Positions 1-7,239 of a DNA stretch of 24,472 nucleotides are shown here, piece by piece (position 1 is the stretch's first letter; each line of letters begins with the position of its first letter). The translations under genes and the position numbers were made by a program. Location: positions 1-24,472 of the forward strand of contig JAYVFS010000314.1 of NCBI GenBank assembly GCA_043772905.1, in the 5' to 3' direction. The DNA is from JAAFJT01 sp043772905 (GTDB lineage: Bacteria; Bacteroidota; Bacteroidia; Chitinophagales; Saprospiraceae). Below the pieces are notes generated by a model. It was not told the origin of the DNA. It made no database searches and saw only the letters and a list, made by a program, of their open reading frames with translations.

Positions 1-708
1 CACTAAACAAAATATTGAAAATTTATCCGTAATGTCAAAGAACAATTCTGGTGCAACTTAGTGGCGGTTTTTTCGCCGTAACTTTACGTCGAACATCAGC
101 TTCGGCAACTTTGTTAGCGGCATCAGCGACGGCACCTGTTGTAGCGGTTGCAGTATCTGTTACCGTTTTCGTTGCATTTTCAACTACAGATGGTGCGTTC
201 ATATCCGTTTTGCCGCATGATTTCCACGCATATAATAAACCTGCTAATAGGGCTGCACCAATCAACCAAGGCAGAAACTTACTAAAACCACCCTCTATAT
301 CCGTCCCAATTGGCACATTTGAAGTCGAAAAGTTGCTACCCAAGTTACCTAAACCTAAAAGACTTGAAATACCAGAAGGTAAAGCCTCTTTCACAAAACT
401 CGATTGACCCATCAACAGACCCATCAAACCCGTTGTGCCTTGACCAGCCGATTGCTGACCAATCAAACCCATCAAAAGTGGTGCTGCTAATTTGAGTAAA
501 GAAGATGTCGAGCCATTTTTCAAGCCGCTTAAACGGCTTATCGATGAGACGACACTGCTTGTCTTATCGCCCAAAAAGGTTTGTACAAGGCCTGCGCCCG
601 TATTGATAAGATTGTTCGTCTTGTCACCGCCGCCCAAAAGTCCCCCAATGTTATTGAGAATGCTGCCGTCGTGACCATCATTTTTGATAAGATTCAATAT
701 CAAATTAG

Positions 709-718
709 CCCCCTCAGT
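709..718 (-). repeat. ACTGAGGGGG motif copy
   Basis: Five G. Sense strand of the DUF937 gene; read T-E-G-A. Confidence 0.95.
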
Positions 719-780
719 ACTTGAGCCTTTTTGAATGACAGAACCCAACAAAGTAGGTAAAATAGCATCTAAACCGCTTT

Positions 781-806
781 GTGTTGCCGCTTTGTGTTGC
801 CGCTTT
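781..806. repeat. 13-bp perfect tandem duplication inside the DUF937 gene
   Basis: GTGTTGCCGCTTT occurs at 781-793 and again at 794-806, preceded by a partial unit CCGCTTT at 774-780. A unit length of 13 is not a multiple of three, so gain or loss of one copy toggles the reading frame of the surrounding gene. Confidence 0.95.
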
Positions 807-887
807 GTTTTCGCCGAGTAGATTACTGATAACACTCAGTGTGTTGCCAGAAGCGAGTTGATTTTTTAGAATTTCTAAAAGATTCAT

Positions 888-1215
888 AGTGAAATTGTTT
901 TAATGAAAAAATAAGGAATTGAATGAGTCCATGTGATAAGAATTTGTCAAGTTTTGAAATAATATGTTCTCTATATTGTCTTTAAGTTTATTCCCTTAAG
1001 TGGAGTTAAGACGTATGAGCTTTGTGAAGTCACTTTTTTTTAAAAAAAAAGACCAATTTTTATTTATAATCCCACTGAATATCAATGCTTTACAAATTCA
1101 TCATTCATCATTTATCATTCCCCCTTACCTTTGTGATATTTTAGTGACCTCATCTATTGACCTTTGTATCAAGAAATCACTCAATCTTATTTTCAAATCA
1201 AAAAATTAAAATCAC
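888..1215. other. Intergenic spacer between divergent genes (DUF937 and msrA)
   Basis: This AT-rich spacer has no convincing ORF. It holds a T8/A9 tract around 1028-1045, a run of 7-bp-periodic ATTCATC/ATCATTT-like sequence at 1097-1120 and a possible -7 box for msrA (separate entry). I see no RNA gene. A 69-codon ORF at 1000-1209 has no recognisable protein character. Confidence 0.6.
1126..1133 (+). promoter_or_regulatory. Candidate Bacteroidota -7 box upstream of msrA
   Basis: TACCTTTG matches the TAnnTTTG -7 consensus of the Bacteroidota primary sigma factor. It lies about 83 nt before the msrA ATG. No clear TTG -33 element is seen at the expected distance, so this is tentative. Confidence 0.35.
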
Positions 1216-1893
1216 ATGGCTTCTTTTTTGAAATTTTTCGTTTTATCAGTCATTACATTTTCTTGCGTTTCCAAAAGCGTTAAGACACCTAAAGACGAGA
1301 TGTCAATGAGCACCCCCTCAGTAACTGAGGAAATGTCGAACGTTGACACATCAAAATTAGAAATTGCGACACTCGCTGCGGGCTGCTTTTGGAAAATGGA
1401 TGCTGCCTATCAACAATTACAGGGCGTAACAAAAGTTGAAGTAGGTTATGCAGGCGGCAACGTCAAAAACCCAACTTACGAACAGGTTTGCACCAGAACA
1501 ACAGGCCATGCAGAAACGGTTCAAGTAACTTTTGACCCTAAAGTTGTTCCTTTTCGTGAAATTCTCAACGTTTTTTGGACAATTCACGACCCAACTGTTT
1601 TGAATCAAGAAGGCAATGACAAAGGTGACGACTACCGTTCTGTTGTTTTTTACCGTTCAGAAGCACAAAAGGCGATGGCTCAAATTGTAAAAGACAGCCT
1701 CGACAAAGTGCACTTGCATCCAAGCCCAATTGTCACGACGATAGAACCGTTTAAAAACTACTATCGCGCCGAGCAATATCATCAAAATTACTACAATCAG
1801 CATCCGAATGAGCCGTACACGTATAATGTCGTGCGTAAAAAGGTTGAGCTTTTTGAAAAAGTGTTTGCTGCGCAACTCAAACATCAAAAGTGA
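1216..1893 (+). CDS. msrA: Peptide methionine sulfoxide reductase MsrA, exported form
   Basis: MsrA reduces the S-epimer of methionine sulfoxide in proteins. Recognisable family signatures are GCFW around residues 56-59 (catalytic Cys57), then VGYAGG, the TGHAE block, the FWTIHDPT block and a C-terminal YHQNYY segment. About 48 residues precede the enzyme domain. They start with a short hydrophobic segment ending in Cys17 (ITFSC), a weak lipobox, so the enzyme is probably a periplasmic lipoprotein or otherwise exported. GCFW is followed by Lys-Met-Asp; many MsrAs have C/G-x-Glu there. No cysteine is seen at the C-terminus, so the resolving step must use another cysteine or an external thiol. 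The linker carries one ACTGAGGGG repeat (opposite strand) encoding T-P-S-V. The start gives a sensible signal sequence. Confidence 0.92.
   Translation: MASFLKFFVLSVITFSCVSKSVKTPKDEMSMSTPSVTEEMSNVDTSKLEIATLAAGCFWKMDAAYQQLQGVTKVEVGYAGGNVKNPTYEQVCTRTTGHAETVQVTFDPKVVPFREILNVFWTIHDPTVLNQEGNDKGDDYRSVVFYRSEAQKAMAQIVKDSLDKVHLHPSPIVTTIEPFKNYYRAEQYHQNYYNQHPNEPYTYNVVRKKVELFEKVFAAQLKHQK
1313..1322 (-). repeat. ACTGAGGGGG motif copy
   Basis: Antisense in msrA; read T-P-S-V. Followed head-to-head, after one base, by a partial copy ACTGAGGA, giving CCTCAGT-A-ACTGAGG at 1316-1330. Confidence 0.95.
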
Positions 1894-1898
1894 GAATT

Positions 1899-1960
1899 TT
1901 AGAATGTAGAATGTAAAAATGGGCAGTTTCAATTTACATTTTATATCTTACATCTTCTAC
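1899..1960. repeat. Heptad-type inverted repeat 3' of msrA
   Basis: Six nt after the msrA stop, TAGAATG TAGAATG TAAAAATG is followed after a short gap by TTTACATT...TACATCTTCTA, which is partly its reverse complement. The unit is 7 bp and the whole can fold as an imperfect hairpin, possibly the 3' end of the msrA transcript. Confidence 0.6.
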
Positions 1961-2051
1961 TTGGTAACGAGTAAATAATAATGAATAATACAAATCAAAG
2001 GAGTTTTCAAGCAACTTTTTTGAAAACCACACATCTCTACGAAAAAATACG

Positions 2052-2059
2052 TAGCTTTG
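2052..2059 (+). promoter_or_regulatory. Candidate -7 box for the dioxygenase-like gene
   Basis: TAGCTTTG matches TAnnTTTG and lies 88 nt upstream of the ATG at 2147. There is no good TTG at the ideal -33 spacing. Confidence 0.35.
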
Positions 2060-2146
2060 TTTATCAGAGCATTTTGAATAGAGCTTTCCTGTAAAACATT
2101 GTTATTCAATGCTTTAATAATTCATTATTTACTAAATCACTCAATC

Positions 2147-2767
2147 ATGAAAAAGACGATTATTATAGGTGTATTATCCATTTTTGCAATGCTGTCAAAT
2201 GCCCAAACAGCAAAAAAAGGACTCATCGGTGGTGGCTGCGAAGGTTGCGAGCTTTATACTGAGGGGATGCCTCAAAACCTGTCTTGGCAAACGACGATGG
2301 CACAAGACGAACAAGGCGTAAAAATCCATATCAGTGGAACGATTTTCAAAAAAGACGGTAAAACACCTGCTCCAAATGTGATTATGTACATTTATCACAC
2401 CGATAACGACGGTTATTACAAAGCCGCACCAAATCAAACGATAGCAAAAAGGCATGGAAGACTGAGGGGTTGGATGAAAACAGACGAAAAAGGGCGTTAT
2501 GCTTTCACAACGATTCGCCCTACCTCCTACCCTAATACTAAGTTCCTCGCGCACATTCACCCGACCATTAAAGAACCGAACAAAAACGAATACTATATTG
2601 ATGATTTTGTTTTTGCAGACGACCCAAATTTAACATCATCGGAAAAAGGTAAAATGCCCAATCGCTGTGGCAATGGTATTGTCAAATTGGTTAAAAATAC
2701 TGAGGGGGTCTGGGTTGGCAAAAGAGACATTGTTTTAGGGTTGAATATTCCGAATTATTGGAATTAA
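2147..2767 (+). CDS. Secreted intradiol ring-cleavage dioxygenase-like protein
   Basis: This 206-residue product has a classical signal peptide (MKKTIIIGVLSIFAMLSNA, predicted cleavage before Gln20), which decides the start at 2147 over an in-frame ATG at 2099. The mature part has the beta-sandwich pattern of the intradiol dioxygenase superfamily (protocatechuate 3,4-dioxygenase fold). An IYHTDNDGYY block supplies candidate Tyr ligands, GRYAFTTIRP follows, and LAHIHPT supplies two His, consistent with the 2-Tyr/2-His Fe(III) site. Secreted short members of this family are common in Bacteroidota and their substrates are mostly unknown; a catechol-type aromatic is only inferred. There are three ACTGAGGGG copies in this one short gene (2258, 2461, 2699), the densest in the window. 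A large palindrome follows the stop by 7 nt. Confidence 0.8.
   Translation: MKKTIIIGVLSIFAMLSNAQTAKKGLIGGGCEGCELYTEGMPQNLSWQTTMAQDEQGVKIHISGTIFKKDGKTPAPNVIMYIYHTDNDGYYKAAPNQTIAKRHGRLRGWMKTDEKGRYAFTTIRPTSYPNTKFLAHIHPTIKEPNKNEYYIDDFVFADDPNLTSSEKGKMPNRCGNGIVKLVKNTEGVWVGKRDIVLGLNIPNYWN
2258..2266 (+). repeat. ACTGAGGGG motif copy
   Basis: Four G. Sense in the dioxygenase-like gene; read Y-T-E-G-M. Confidence 0.95.
2461..2469 (+). repeat. ACTGAGGGG motif copy
   Basis: Sense in the dioxygenase-like gene but in another frame; read R-L-R-G-W. Confidence 0.95.
2699..2708 (+). repeat. ACTGAGGGGG motif copy
   Basis: Third copy in the dioxygenase-like gene; read N-T-E-G-V. Confidence 0.95.
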
Positions 2768-2774
2768 CACTGAA

Positions 2775-2857
2775 GGTATCGGATACAGAAATTTGAATAG
2801 TTTTTTTTTTTTTGCAATAAAAAATAAAAAACTATTCAAATTTCTGTATCCGATACC
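2775..2857. terminator. Large palindrome (32-bp perfect stem) between convergent genes
   Basis: The arm at 2775-2806 (GGTATCGGATACAGAAATTT...) is the exact reverse complement of 2826-2857, with a loop of about 19 nt and a T-rich/A-rich top. It sits between the stops of the dioxygenase gene (2767) and the minus-strand glycosylase gene (2865), so a bidirectional terminator is the simplest reading. The outer arms share the TATCGGATA core with the palindromes at 6874 and 13126. Confidence 0.8.
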
Positions 2858-2864
2858 TGTGCCT

Positions 2865-3398
2865 CTATTTCAGTTGACTAAGTCCATTTTTGGGAAAGAC
2901 ATTTTTATAAAAATTTAATTTATCTTCAAAACGCATGGAGGCGTATAAAGGTGAGGGCGAAGGCAGAGCGATGCAAGGGTGTGTAGGATACCATTTTTGA
3001 AAAATCTTAGCCACACCGATACCTGTGCAAAAGACGTTTTCAATAGCTTTTTCCTTGAAAATGCGTTCAAATTCGGCATTATTCCAGACAATATCTGTCA
3101 AATCACTGTCCAAATTCGATTGTTTTTTACGGCGACAGGCGTGTATCAAATCCAATAAACCGATGTTTAGGTCTTGAAACAACTGTTTTTTATGGTCTCT
3201 TGTCGTCAATTCAACATCATAAAGTTTTTCCATAATGCGCCAAAACTGATTGCGTCCGCCGTAGCTGAAAGCCGTTAAATCTGCTTCGTTTTCTTCTTTT
3301 GAACGTTGCGAATATTGCCGTCCTGCGAATGTTCCGACGACTAAATATTGGACATTATTGGGTATGAAATTGCCGAAAGGATGATATTCTAAACTCAT
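2865..3398 (-). CDS. Uracil-DNA glycosylase superfamily (Mug/TDG-like) protein
   Basis: The 177-residue product has the superfamily layout: LVVGTFAG near residue 20, in place of the usual G-T-x-P-G catalytic-site loop, an FSYGGRNQFWRIM block, a central GLLDLI segment and a late LPSPSPLY motif resembling the DNA-intercalating H/N-P-S loop. A role in excising deaminated or modified bases is likely, but the exact substrate cannot be read. An upstream in-frame Met at 3551 would add 51 residues that overlap the preceding gene; the start at 3398 is preferred because it follows the DUF1304 stop by 2 nt and begins with family-like sequence (MSLEYHPFG). It is the last gene of a three-gene minus-strand cluster. 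Confidence 0.72.
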   Translation of the reverse strand: MSLEYHPFGNFIPNNVQYLVVGTFAGRQYSQRSKEENEADLTAFSYGGRNQFWRIMEKLYDVELTTRDHKKQLFQDLNIGLLDLIHACRRKKQSNLDSDLTDIVWNNAEFERIFKEKAIENVFCTGIGVAKIFQKWYPTHPCIALPSPSPLYASMRFEDKLNFYKNVFPKNGLSQLK

Positions 3399-3400
3399 TT

Positions 3401-3772
3401 TCAAGCCATTTTTAAATATAAAACGACCAAACTCGCTATCAAAGCGGGCAATGCTTGTACATAAAATATCCGTTTCCCAGCAGTCATTGCACCATAAATA
3501 CCTGCAACGCTTACGCAAAGAAGAAAAAACAGCGCAACATTCAAATGCCAATCCACATCAGAAATGAAAAGCGACCAAATCAAACCCGCCGACAAAAAGC
3601 CGTTGTACAATCCTTGATTGGCGGCAAGGGGTTTGGTGGGTTCAAAAAGCGAAGCATCAAGGCTTCTGAAAGTCTTTTTGCCCAATGTCGTCCAAGCGAA
3701 CATTTCCATATACAAAATGTACAAATGCTCGATGGCGATGAAGGCGATGAATAGGTTGGCGATGATATTCAT
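3401..3772 (-). CDS. DUF1304 family integral membrane protein
   Basis: This 123-residue protein has about four hydrophobic helices and the DUF1304 hallmarks EHLYILYMEMF near residue 15 and ANQGLYNGFLSAGL near residue 52. The family is widespread and small, and no reaction is known. The gene is 35 nt downstream of the 7-TM gene and 2 nt upstream of the glycosylase-like gene, so the three are probably cotranscribed. The segment just before its ATG is made of CACCATT-type heptads. Confidence 0.85.
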   Translation of the reverse strand: MNIIANLFIAFIAIEHLYILYMEMFAWTTLGKKTFRSLDASLFEPTKPLAANQGLYNGFLSAGLIWSLFISDVDWHLNVALFFLLCVSVAGIYGAMTAGKRIFYVQALPALIASLVVLYLKMA

Positions 3773-3775
3773 TAG

Positions 3776-3796
3776 GTAATGGTGAATGGTGAATAT
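3776..3796. repeat. Three-unit heptad repeat upstream of the DUF1304 start
   Basis: On the plus strand the units are GTAATGG, TGAATGG and TGAATAT, directly before the minus-strand ATG. They match the TGAATGG array after amt (14633) in opposite orientation to the local transcript. Confidence 0.75.
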
Positions 3797-3807
3797 GCCG
3801 ATTTTAT

Positions 3808-4533
3808 CTAAATGGCTGAAAAATTAGCGAAATTTACTGAGGGGGTCTTTTTAGCATTCAAAAGTTGTCGTATCGCAATCAAATGAGAAAATATGACGAT
3901 GGGGACAATCACCGAAGGCAACCAGACAAAAGGAAATTTTAAAACGCCTATATTCGGTTGATTGAACGCAAATTGCTGAAAAGGTGTGGGTGCTGACAAA
4001 ATGCCGATGGCGACGACATTTAGAACCAACATCAAGCATACAAAATTCCAAATTAAATTAATATTCCATTTCAATTCACTGTTTTTAAAAGCCCACATAG
4101 CCAATGGCAAAGCGGTCAAACCCGACAAAATATCAAAATTGCGTCCTTCAAAAGTCATTGAACGAGGTATTTGTTCATGTAAATACAACCAAAACAATAC
4201 AATCTCTACAGGAACGCGACAAATATGTATCAATGTTAAGTCTTTCAAAGGCAACCTATCAATAAAATTTTGACCTTTTTTAGTGACTAAAAAATAGATA
4301 ATTGTTATAAAAGCTGGAACCACGGCAAGGGCAAGGCGCGGCGGCATCGTATCTGTTTTCAAATAAAAACCACTGGCAGACAAAATACCTTGAAGGGCAA
4401 TCCAAGCGAGTAAACCTAACAAAATTTTATTGGCAATGGAGTTTGACACTCTTGCACATGTACGATAAAATAAAGCGACGGTCAGAATTGTCGTTAAAAT
4501 GAAAATAGTTGACACATAAATAGGAACATCCAT
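3808..4533 (-). CDS. Conserved integral membrane protein, about seven TM helices, unknown function
   Basis: The 241-residue product is almost entirely hydrophobic, with about seven predicted helices and conserved-looking polar spots (ICRVPVEIVLFWLYLHEQIP and FEGRNFDILSGLTAL near the middle). Similar hypothetical membrane proteins occur in Bacteroidota, but I cannot assign a transport or enzymatic role. The C-terminal tail encodes K-T-P-S-V-N through a reverse-oriented ACTGAGGGGG repeat at 3836, very near the end. It is the first gene of the minus-strand cluster, with a good -7 box 53 nt upstream. Confidence 0.7.
   Translation of the reverse strand: MDVPIYVSTIFILTTILTVALFYRTCARVSNSIANKILLGLLAWIALQGILSASGFYLKTDTMPPRLALAVVPAFITIIYFLVTKKGQNFIDRLPLKDLTLIHICRVPVEIVLFWLYLHEQIPRSMTFEGRNFDILSGLTALPLAMWAFKNSELKWNINLIWNFVCLMLVLNVVAIGILSAPTPFQQFAFNQPNIGVLKFPFVWLPSVIVPIVIFSHLIAIRQLLNAKKTPSVNFANFSAI
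3836..3845 (+). repeat. ACTGAGGGGG motif copy
   Basis: Antisense to the 7-TM gene, in its C-terminal tail; read T-P-S-V-N. Confidence 0.95.
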
Positions 4534-4585
4534 ATTTTTAAGTTTTAGTTTAAATTTTGGTTAGGCTTGTGTTTATTTATTTTAA

Positions 4586-4593
4586 CAAAGATA
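4586..4593 (-). promoter_or_regulatory. Candidate -7 box for the 4533-2865 minus-strand cluster
   Basis: On the minus strand TATCTTTG matches TAnnTTTG and lies 53 nt before the ATG at 4533. This is the most plausible promoter of the three-gene cluster; the -33 element is not clear. Confidence 0.45.
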
Positions 4594-4784
4594 ACAGAAT
4601 CAATTAAAAAAAATAAAGGTGTGAATAATTTCTCGTTTTCAGGACAAAAAGTAGTTTTGAGAAAAAATAATTTCAGACTTAGTTTTTGAGTTTGAATGAA
4701 AGCACATGAAATTTTGAAAGTTTCTCGTGCTGAATGTGCTAAACTTAACGAAACAAGTATCTTTACCGCAAATAAAATGATGAT

Positions 4785-5675
4785 ATGAAACCCACCATTC
4801 ACACTTTAGACTTACATTTTTTAGGTCATGCGGAAACCGTTGCTGCCTTTTTGATTGTTGCCGATGGCGAAGCGGCTTTGGTTGAAACGGGTCCTTATTC
4901 CACTTACGAGTCCTTGAAAACGGCTTGTTTGGCAGTTGGACACCCCTTAGAAACAATCAAAAAAGTCTTTCTGACCCATATTCATTTCGACCATGCAGGC
5001 GCAGCTTGGGCTTTAGCAGCGATGGGCGCAACGATATATGTGCATCCTTTTGGAGAAAAACATTTGATTGACCCGTCAAAGCTTTACAATTCGGCGCGAC
5101 AGATTTATCAAGACCAAATGGATGTACTTTGGGGCAAAATGGAAGGTATTGCGCCAGAAAAAATTCACGCAACCACACATGGCGAAAAAATCCCTTTGGG
5201 CAATACTGAACTCATTGCTTGGCACACGCCCGGTCATGCGGTGCATCATATTGCTTGGCAATTAGATAAAGATTTGTTTACAGGCGATGTCGGGGGCTGT
5301 AAAATCGGTACAGGTATTGTTGTGCCGCCTTGTCCGCCGCCTGACATTGATGTTGAAGCATGGGTCAATTCTATAAATTTGATTAAATCCTTGAATGTCA
5401 AACGTTTACACCTCACTCATTTTGGGCAAGTTACGCAAATCCAAAAACATCTGACGCAATTGGAAAAACGGCTAAACCGTTGGGCAAATTGGATGCGTCC
5501 ACGTTTTGAAAAGGGCTTGTCCGCGAGTGACATTACGCCTCTTTTTCAAGCTTTTACAGATAAAGAATTGGCACGATATGGTATTGTTGGTGAACATAAA
5601 GCGCAGTACGATTCTGCCAACCCCGCTTGGATGTCGGTCATGGGTTTGATGCGGTATTGGCATAAAAAAAAATGA
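4785..5675 (+). CDS. MBL-fold metallohydrolase (glyoxalase II-like architecture)
   Basis: The 296-residue protein has the zinc-binding signature T-H-I-H-F-D-H at residues 64-70 (His65, His67, Asp69, His70), a second-shell His151 in TPGH, bridging Asp168 in FTGDVGG and His212 in LTHFG. This complete set makes an active di-metal hydrolase likely; the substrate is unknown. A C-terminal helical part (residues 215-296) is longer than in a minimal glyoxalase II. No signal peptide is seen, so it is probably cytosolic. The ATG at 4785 is chosen because the protein starts just before the first beta strand. The whole spacer to murG is a heptad repeat array. No exact ACTGAGGGG copy is present in the gene. 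Confidence 0.88.
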   Translation: MKPTIHTLDLHFLGHAETVAAFLIVADGEAALVETGPYSTYESLKTACLAVGHPLETIKKVFLTHIHFDHAGAAWALAAMGATIYVHPFGEKHLIDPSKLYNSARQIYQDQMDVLWGKMEGIAPEKIHATTHGEKIPLGNTELIAWHTPGHAVHHIAWQLDKDLFTGDVGGCKIGTGIVVPPCPPPDIDVEAWVNSINLIKSLNVKRLHLTHFGQVTQIQKHLTQLEKRLNRWANWMRPRFEKGLSASDITPLFQAFTDKELARYGIVGEHKAQYDSANPAWMSVMGLMRYWHKKK

Positions 5676-5749
5676 TAGTGGATAGTGGATAGTGGAATTA
5701 TCCATTATCCACTATCCATTATCATCTATCAACTATAAAATATCAACTA
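5676..5749. repeat. Complete heptad-register spacer between the MBL gene and murG
   Basis: The 74-nt spacer divides into ten consecutive 7-mers plus four nt: TAGTGGA three times, then ATTATCC, ATTATCC, ACTATCC, ATTATCA, TCTATCA, ACTATAA, AATATCA and ACTA before the murG ATG. The first half is roughly the reverse complement of the second, so it can fold as a hairpin. The same units in the same order recur after glnB. Confidence 0.9.
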
Positions 5750-6856
5750 ATGAACGTTATTATCAGTGCGGGTGGCACAGGTGGACATATTTTTCCAGCC
5801 ATTGCCGTAGCCGATGAATTGAAGCGGCAAGACCCCTCAGTAAAAATCCTGTTTGTGGGGGCTGAAGGCAAAATGGAAATGGAACGTGTTCCTAAAGCAG
5901 GTTATGCCATCGAAGGGCTGTGGATTGCGGGATTACAAAGGCGTTTGACCGTTAAAAACGTGATATTGAATCTGCAATTGCCTTTTAAATTGCTTCATTC
6001 GATGTGGAAAGTGAAGCGTATTTTGAAGACTTTTAAGCCCGATGTGGCGGTCGGTTTTGGCGGTTTTGCTTCGGGTCCGACCTTAAAAACAGCGGCTTCA
6101 ATGGGTATTCCAACGATTTTACAAGAGCAAAACTCTTATGCAGGGGTGACAAATAAGTTGCTGGCGCAAAAGGCGGTGAAAATATGTGTGGCTTATGATG
6201 GTTTGGAAAAGTTTTTTCCTTCAGATAAACTCATCGTAACGGGCAACCCCGTTAGAGCCGATATTTTGGACATAAAATCGAAATATACTGAGGGGGTCAA
6301 TTATTTTGGTTTAGACAAAAATAAAAAAACCATTGCTGTTTTGGGTGGCTCTTTGGGTGCTAAAACCTTGAATGTGGCTATGGAAAACAATGCAGAACTG
6401 ATTGGTAATCAATCGAATATGCAGATTTTATGGCAATGTGGTCGTTTGTACGAAAATGATTTTAAAGAGGGCAAAACAGCTCATTTGCCAAATGTTCAGA
6501 TGCATCCTTTCATTGACCGTATGGATTTGGCTTATGCGGTTGCCGATGTCATTATCGCTCGTGCGGGTGCTTTGACGATTTCTGAATTATGCCTTGCGGG
6601 TATGCCTTCTGTACTTGTGCCTTCGCCAAATGTGGCAGAAGATCATCAAACGAAAAACGCCATGGCTTTGGTCAATAAAAAAGCGGCTGTCCTTGTTAGA
6701 GATAAAGAAGCATCTGAAAAAATGTTGACAACAGCGTTTGAAGTCATTGATAATCAAGAACTTATGGATAGTTTTCGTAAAAATATTTTAGGTCTCGCAA
6801 AACCAAATGCGGCTAAGGATATAGCACGTGTGGTTGTTGAACAGGCACAAAAATAG
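5750..6856 (+). CDS. murG: MurG, UDP-GlcNAc:lipid I N-acetylglucosaminyltransferase
   Basis: MurG transfers GlcNAc to undecaprenyl-pyrophosphoryl-MurNAc-pentapeptide (lipid I) to make lipid II at the inner face of the cytoplasmic membrane. The 368-residue length is normal. Visible signatures are the GGTGGH loop at residues 8-13, VGFGGFASGP for acceptor binding, LQEQNSYAGVTN, the interdomain VTGNPVR, the GGSLGA phosphate loop and the C-terminal RAGALTISEL and PSPNVAEDHQ nucleotide-sugar motifs. In Bacteroidota murG often lies in a dcw cluster with ftsW and murC; here it stands alone between an MBL gene and a giant secreted-protein gene. Two repeat copies encode D-P-S-V-K (5833) and Y-T-E-G-V-N (6287). 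A TATCGGATA palindrome follows the stop by 17 nt. Confidence 0.97.
   Translation: MNVIISAGGTGGHIFPAIAVADELKRQDPSVKILFVGAEGKMEMERVPKAGYAIEGLWIAGLQRRLTVKNVILNLQLPFKLLHSMWKVKRILKTFKPDVAVGFGGFASGPTLKTAASMGIPTILQEQNSYAGVTNKLLAQKAVKICVAYDGLEKFFPSDKLIVTGNPVRADILDIKSKYTEGVNYFGLDKNKKTIAVLGGSLGAKTLNVAMENNAELIGNQSNMQILWQCGRLYENDFKEGKTAHLPNVQMHPFIDRMDLAYAVADVIIARAGALTISELCLAGMPSVLVPSPNVAEDHQTKNAMALVNKKAAVLVRDKEASEKMLTTAFEVIDNQELMDSFRKNILGLAKPNAAKDIARVVVEQAQK
5833..5841 (-). repeat. ACTGAGGGG motif copy
   Basis: Antisense in murG; read D-P-S-V-K. Confidence 0.95.
6287..6296 (+). repeat. ACTGAGGGGG motif copy
   Basis: Sense in murG; read Y-T-E-G-V. Confidence 0.95.
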
Positions 6857-6873
6857 TACAGCGGTTTATCATC

Positions 6874-6906
6874 AAGTATCGGATATTTTAAAAATATCCG
6901 ATACTT
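6874..6906. terminator. TATCGGATA-family palindrome 3' of murG
   Basis: The arm at 6874-6889 (AAGTATCGGATATTTT) is the exact reverse complement of 6891-6906, centred on A6890. It lies 17 nt after the murG stop. It shares 29 of its central bases, with few changes, with the palindrome at 13126-13158. A terminator or REP-like role is inferred. Confidence 0.75.
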
Positions 6907-7239
6907 CTGATTTTAAAAGGTTAAATCAACAAAATTTGTCAGCCTAAAACAGCGTTTCTAATCTTTTAGCCATCTTCTTTTTATACCCCTCAGTATCAAT
7001 CCCCTTTGACAAGGATAAAAAGAGGTTTTTTCACTAAATCTATCATCGGACTGCTCGTTTAGTTTCAATTATCTAACTTTACGCGGTTTTCAAAGCATAT
7101 AAAAACTCATTCCAAAATTTCAAAATTTCAAAATTCTGTAAACACATTCATCGTAGAGCCAATTTTCAGTCTTTTTACCTAAAAATTGGATTGAAATTTG
7201 ACATCTGACATTTTGAAATCAATACGACCATATCAAAAT
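6907..7239. other. Spacer and 5' leader of the giant T9SS protein gene
   Basis: No credible ORF lies here. The spacer holds one reverse-oriented ACTGAGGGG copy (6986), a triple 8-mer CAAAATTT-CAAAATTT-CAAAATTC at 7113-7136 and an inverted pair CCAATTTT (7159-7166) / AAAATTGG (7182-7189) able to form a leader hairpin 50 nt before the chosen ATG. TAACTTTA at about 7074-7081 is one base off the -7 consensus. Confidence 0.55.
6986..6994 (-). repeat. ACTGAGGGG motif copy
   Basis: Intergenic, between murG and the giant secreted-protein gene. Confidence 0.95.

Larger units (their letters stand above)
35..887 (-). pseudogene. DUF937 family membrane protein, frameshifted by a 13-bp tandem duplication
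   Basis: The body of the protein is a DUF937-type sequence rich in Gly, Leu and Ser (LPTLLGS, GGLLGGGDK, LLKLAAPLLMGLIG) followed by one hydrophobic segment (LPWLIGAALLAGLLYAW) and an Ala/Thr-rich tail. A family-like N-terminus (MNLLEILKNQLASGN...) begins at the ATG at 887 but lies in a different frame. The frames meet at 774-806, where the 13-mer GTGTTGCCGCTTT (plus strand) occurs twice in tandem at 781-806. Removing one copy restores MNLLEILKNQ...LLGENKAATQSGLDAILP. As it stands the 887 start runs out of frame, and only an internal Met at 835 gives a long product. Many Bacteroidota homologues continue into an OmpA-like domain; here the frame stops at 35-37 with none visible, close to the window edge. 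The function of DUF937 is unknown. The defect could be real, a reversible slippage switch or an assembly error. Confidence 0.75.

Noticed and set aside
3398..3551. A longer start for the glycosylase-like gene (Met at 3551)
   Set aside because: The extra 51 codons overlap the DUF1304 gene in another frame and lack family-like sequence, while the start at 3398 follows the DUF1304 stop by 2 nt.
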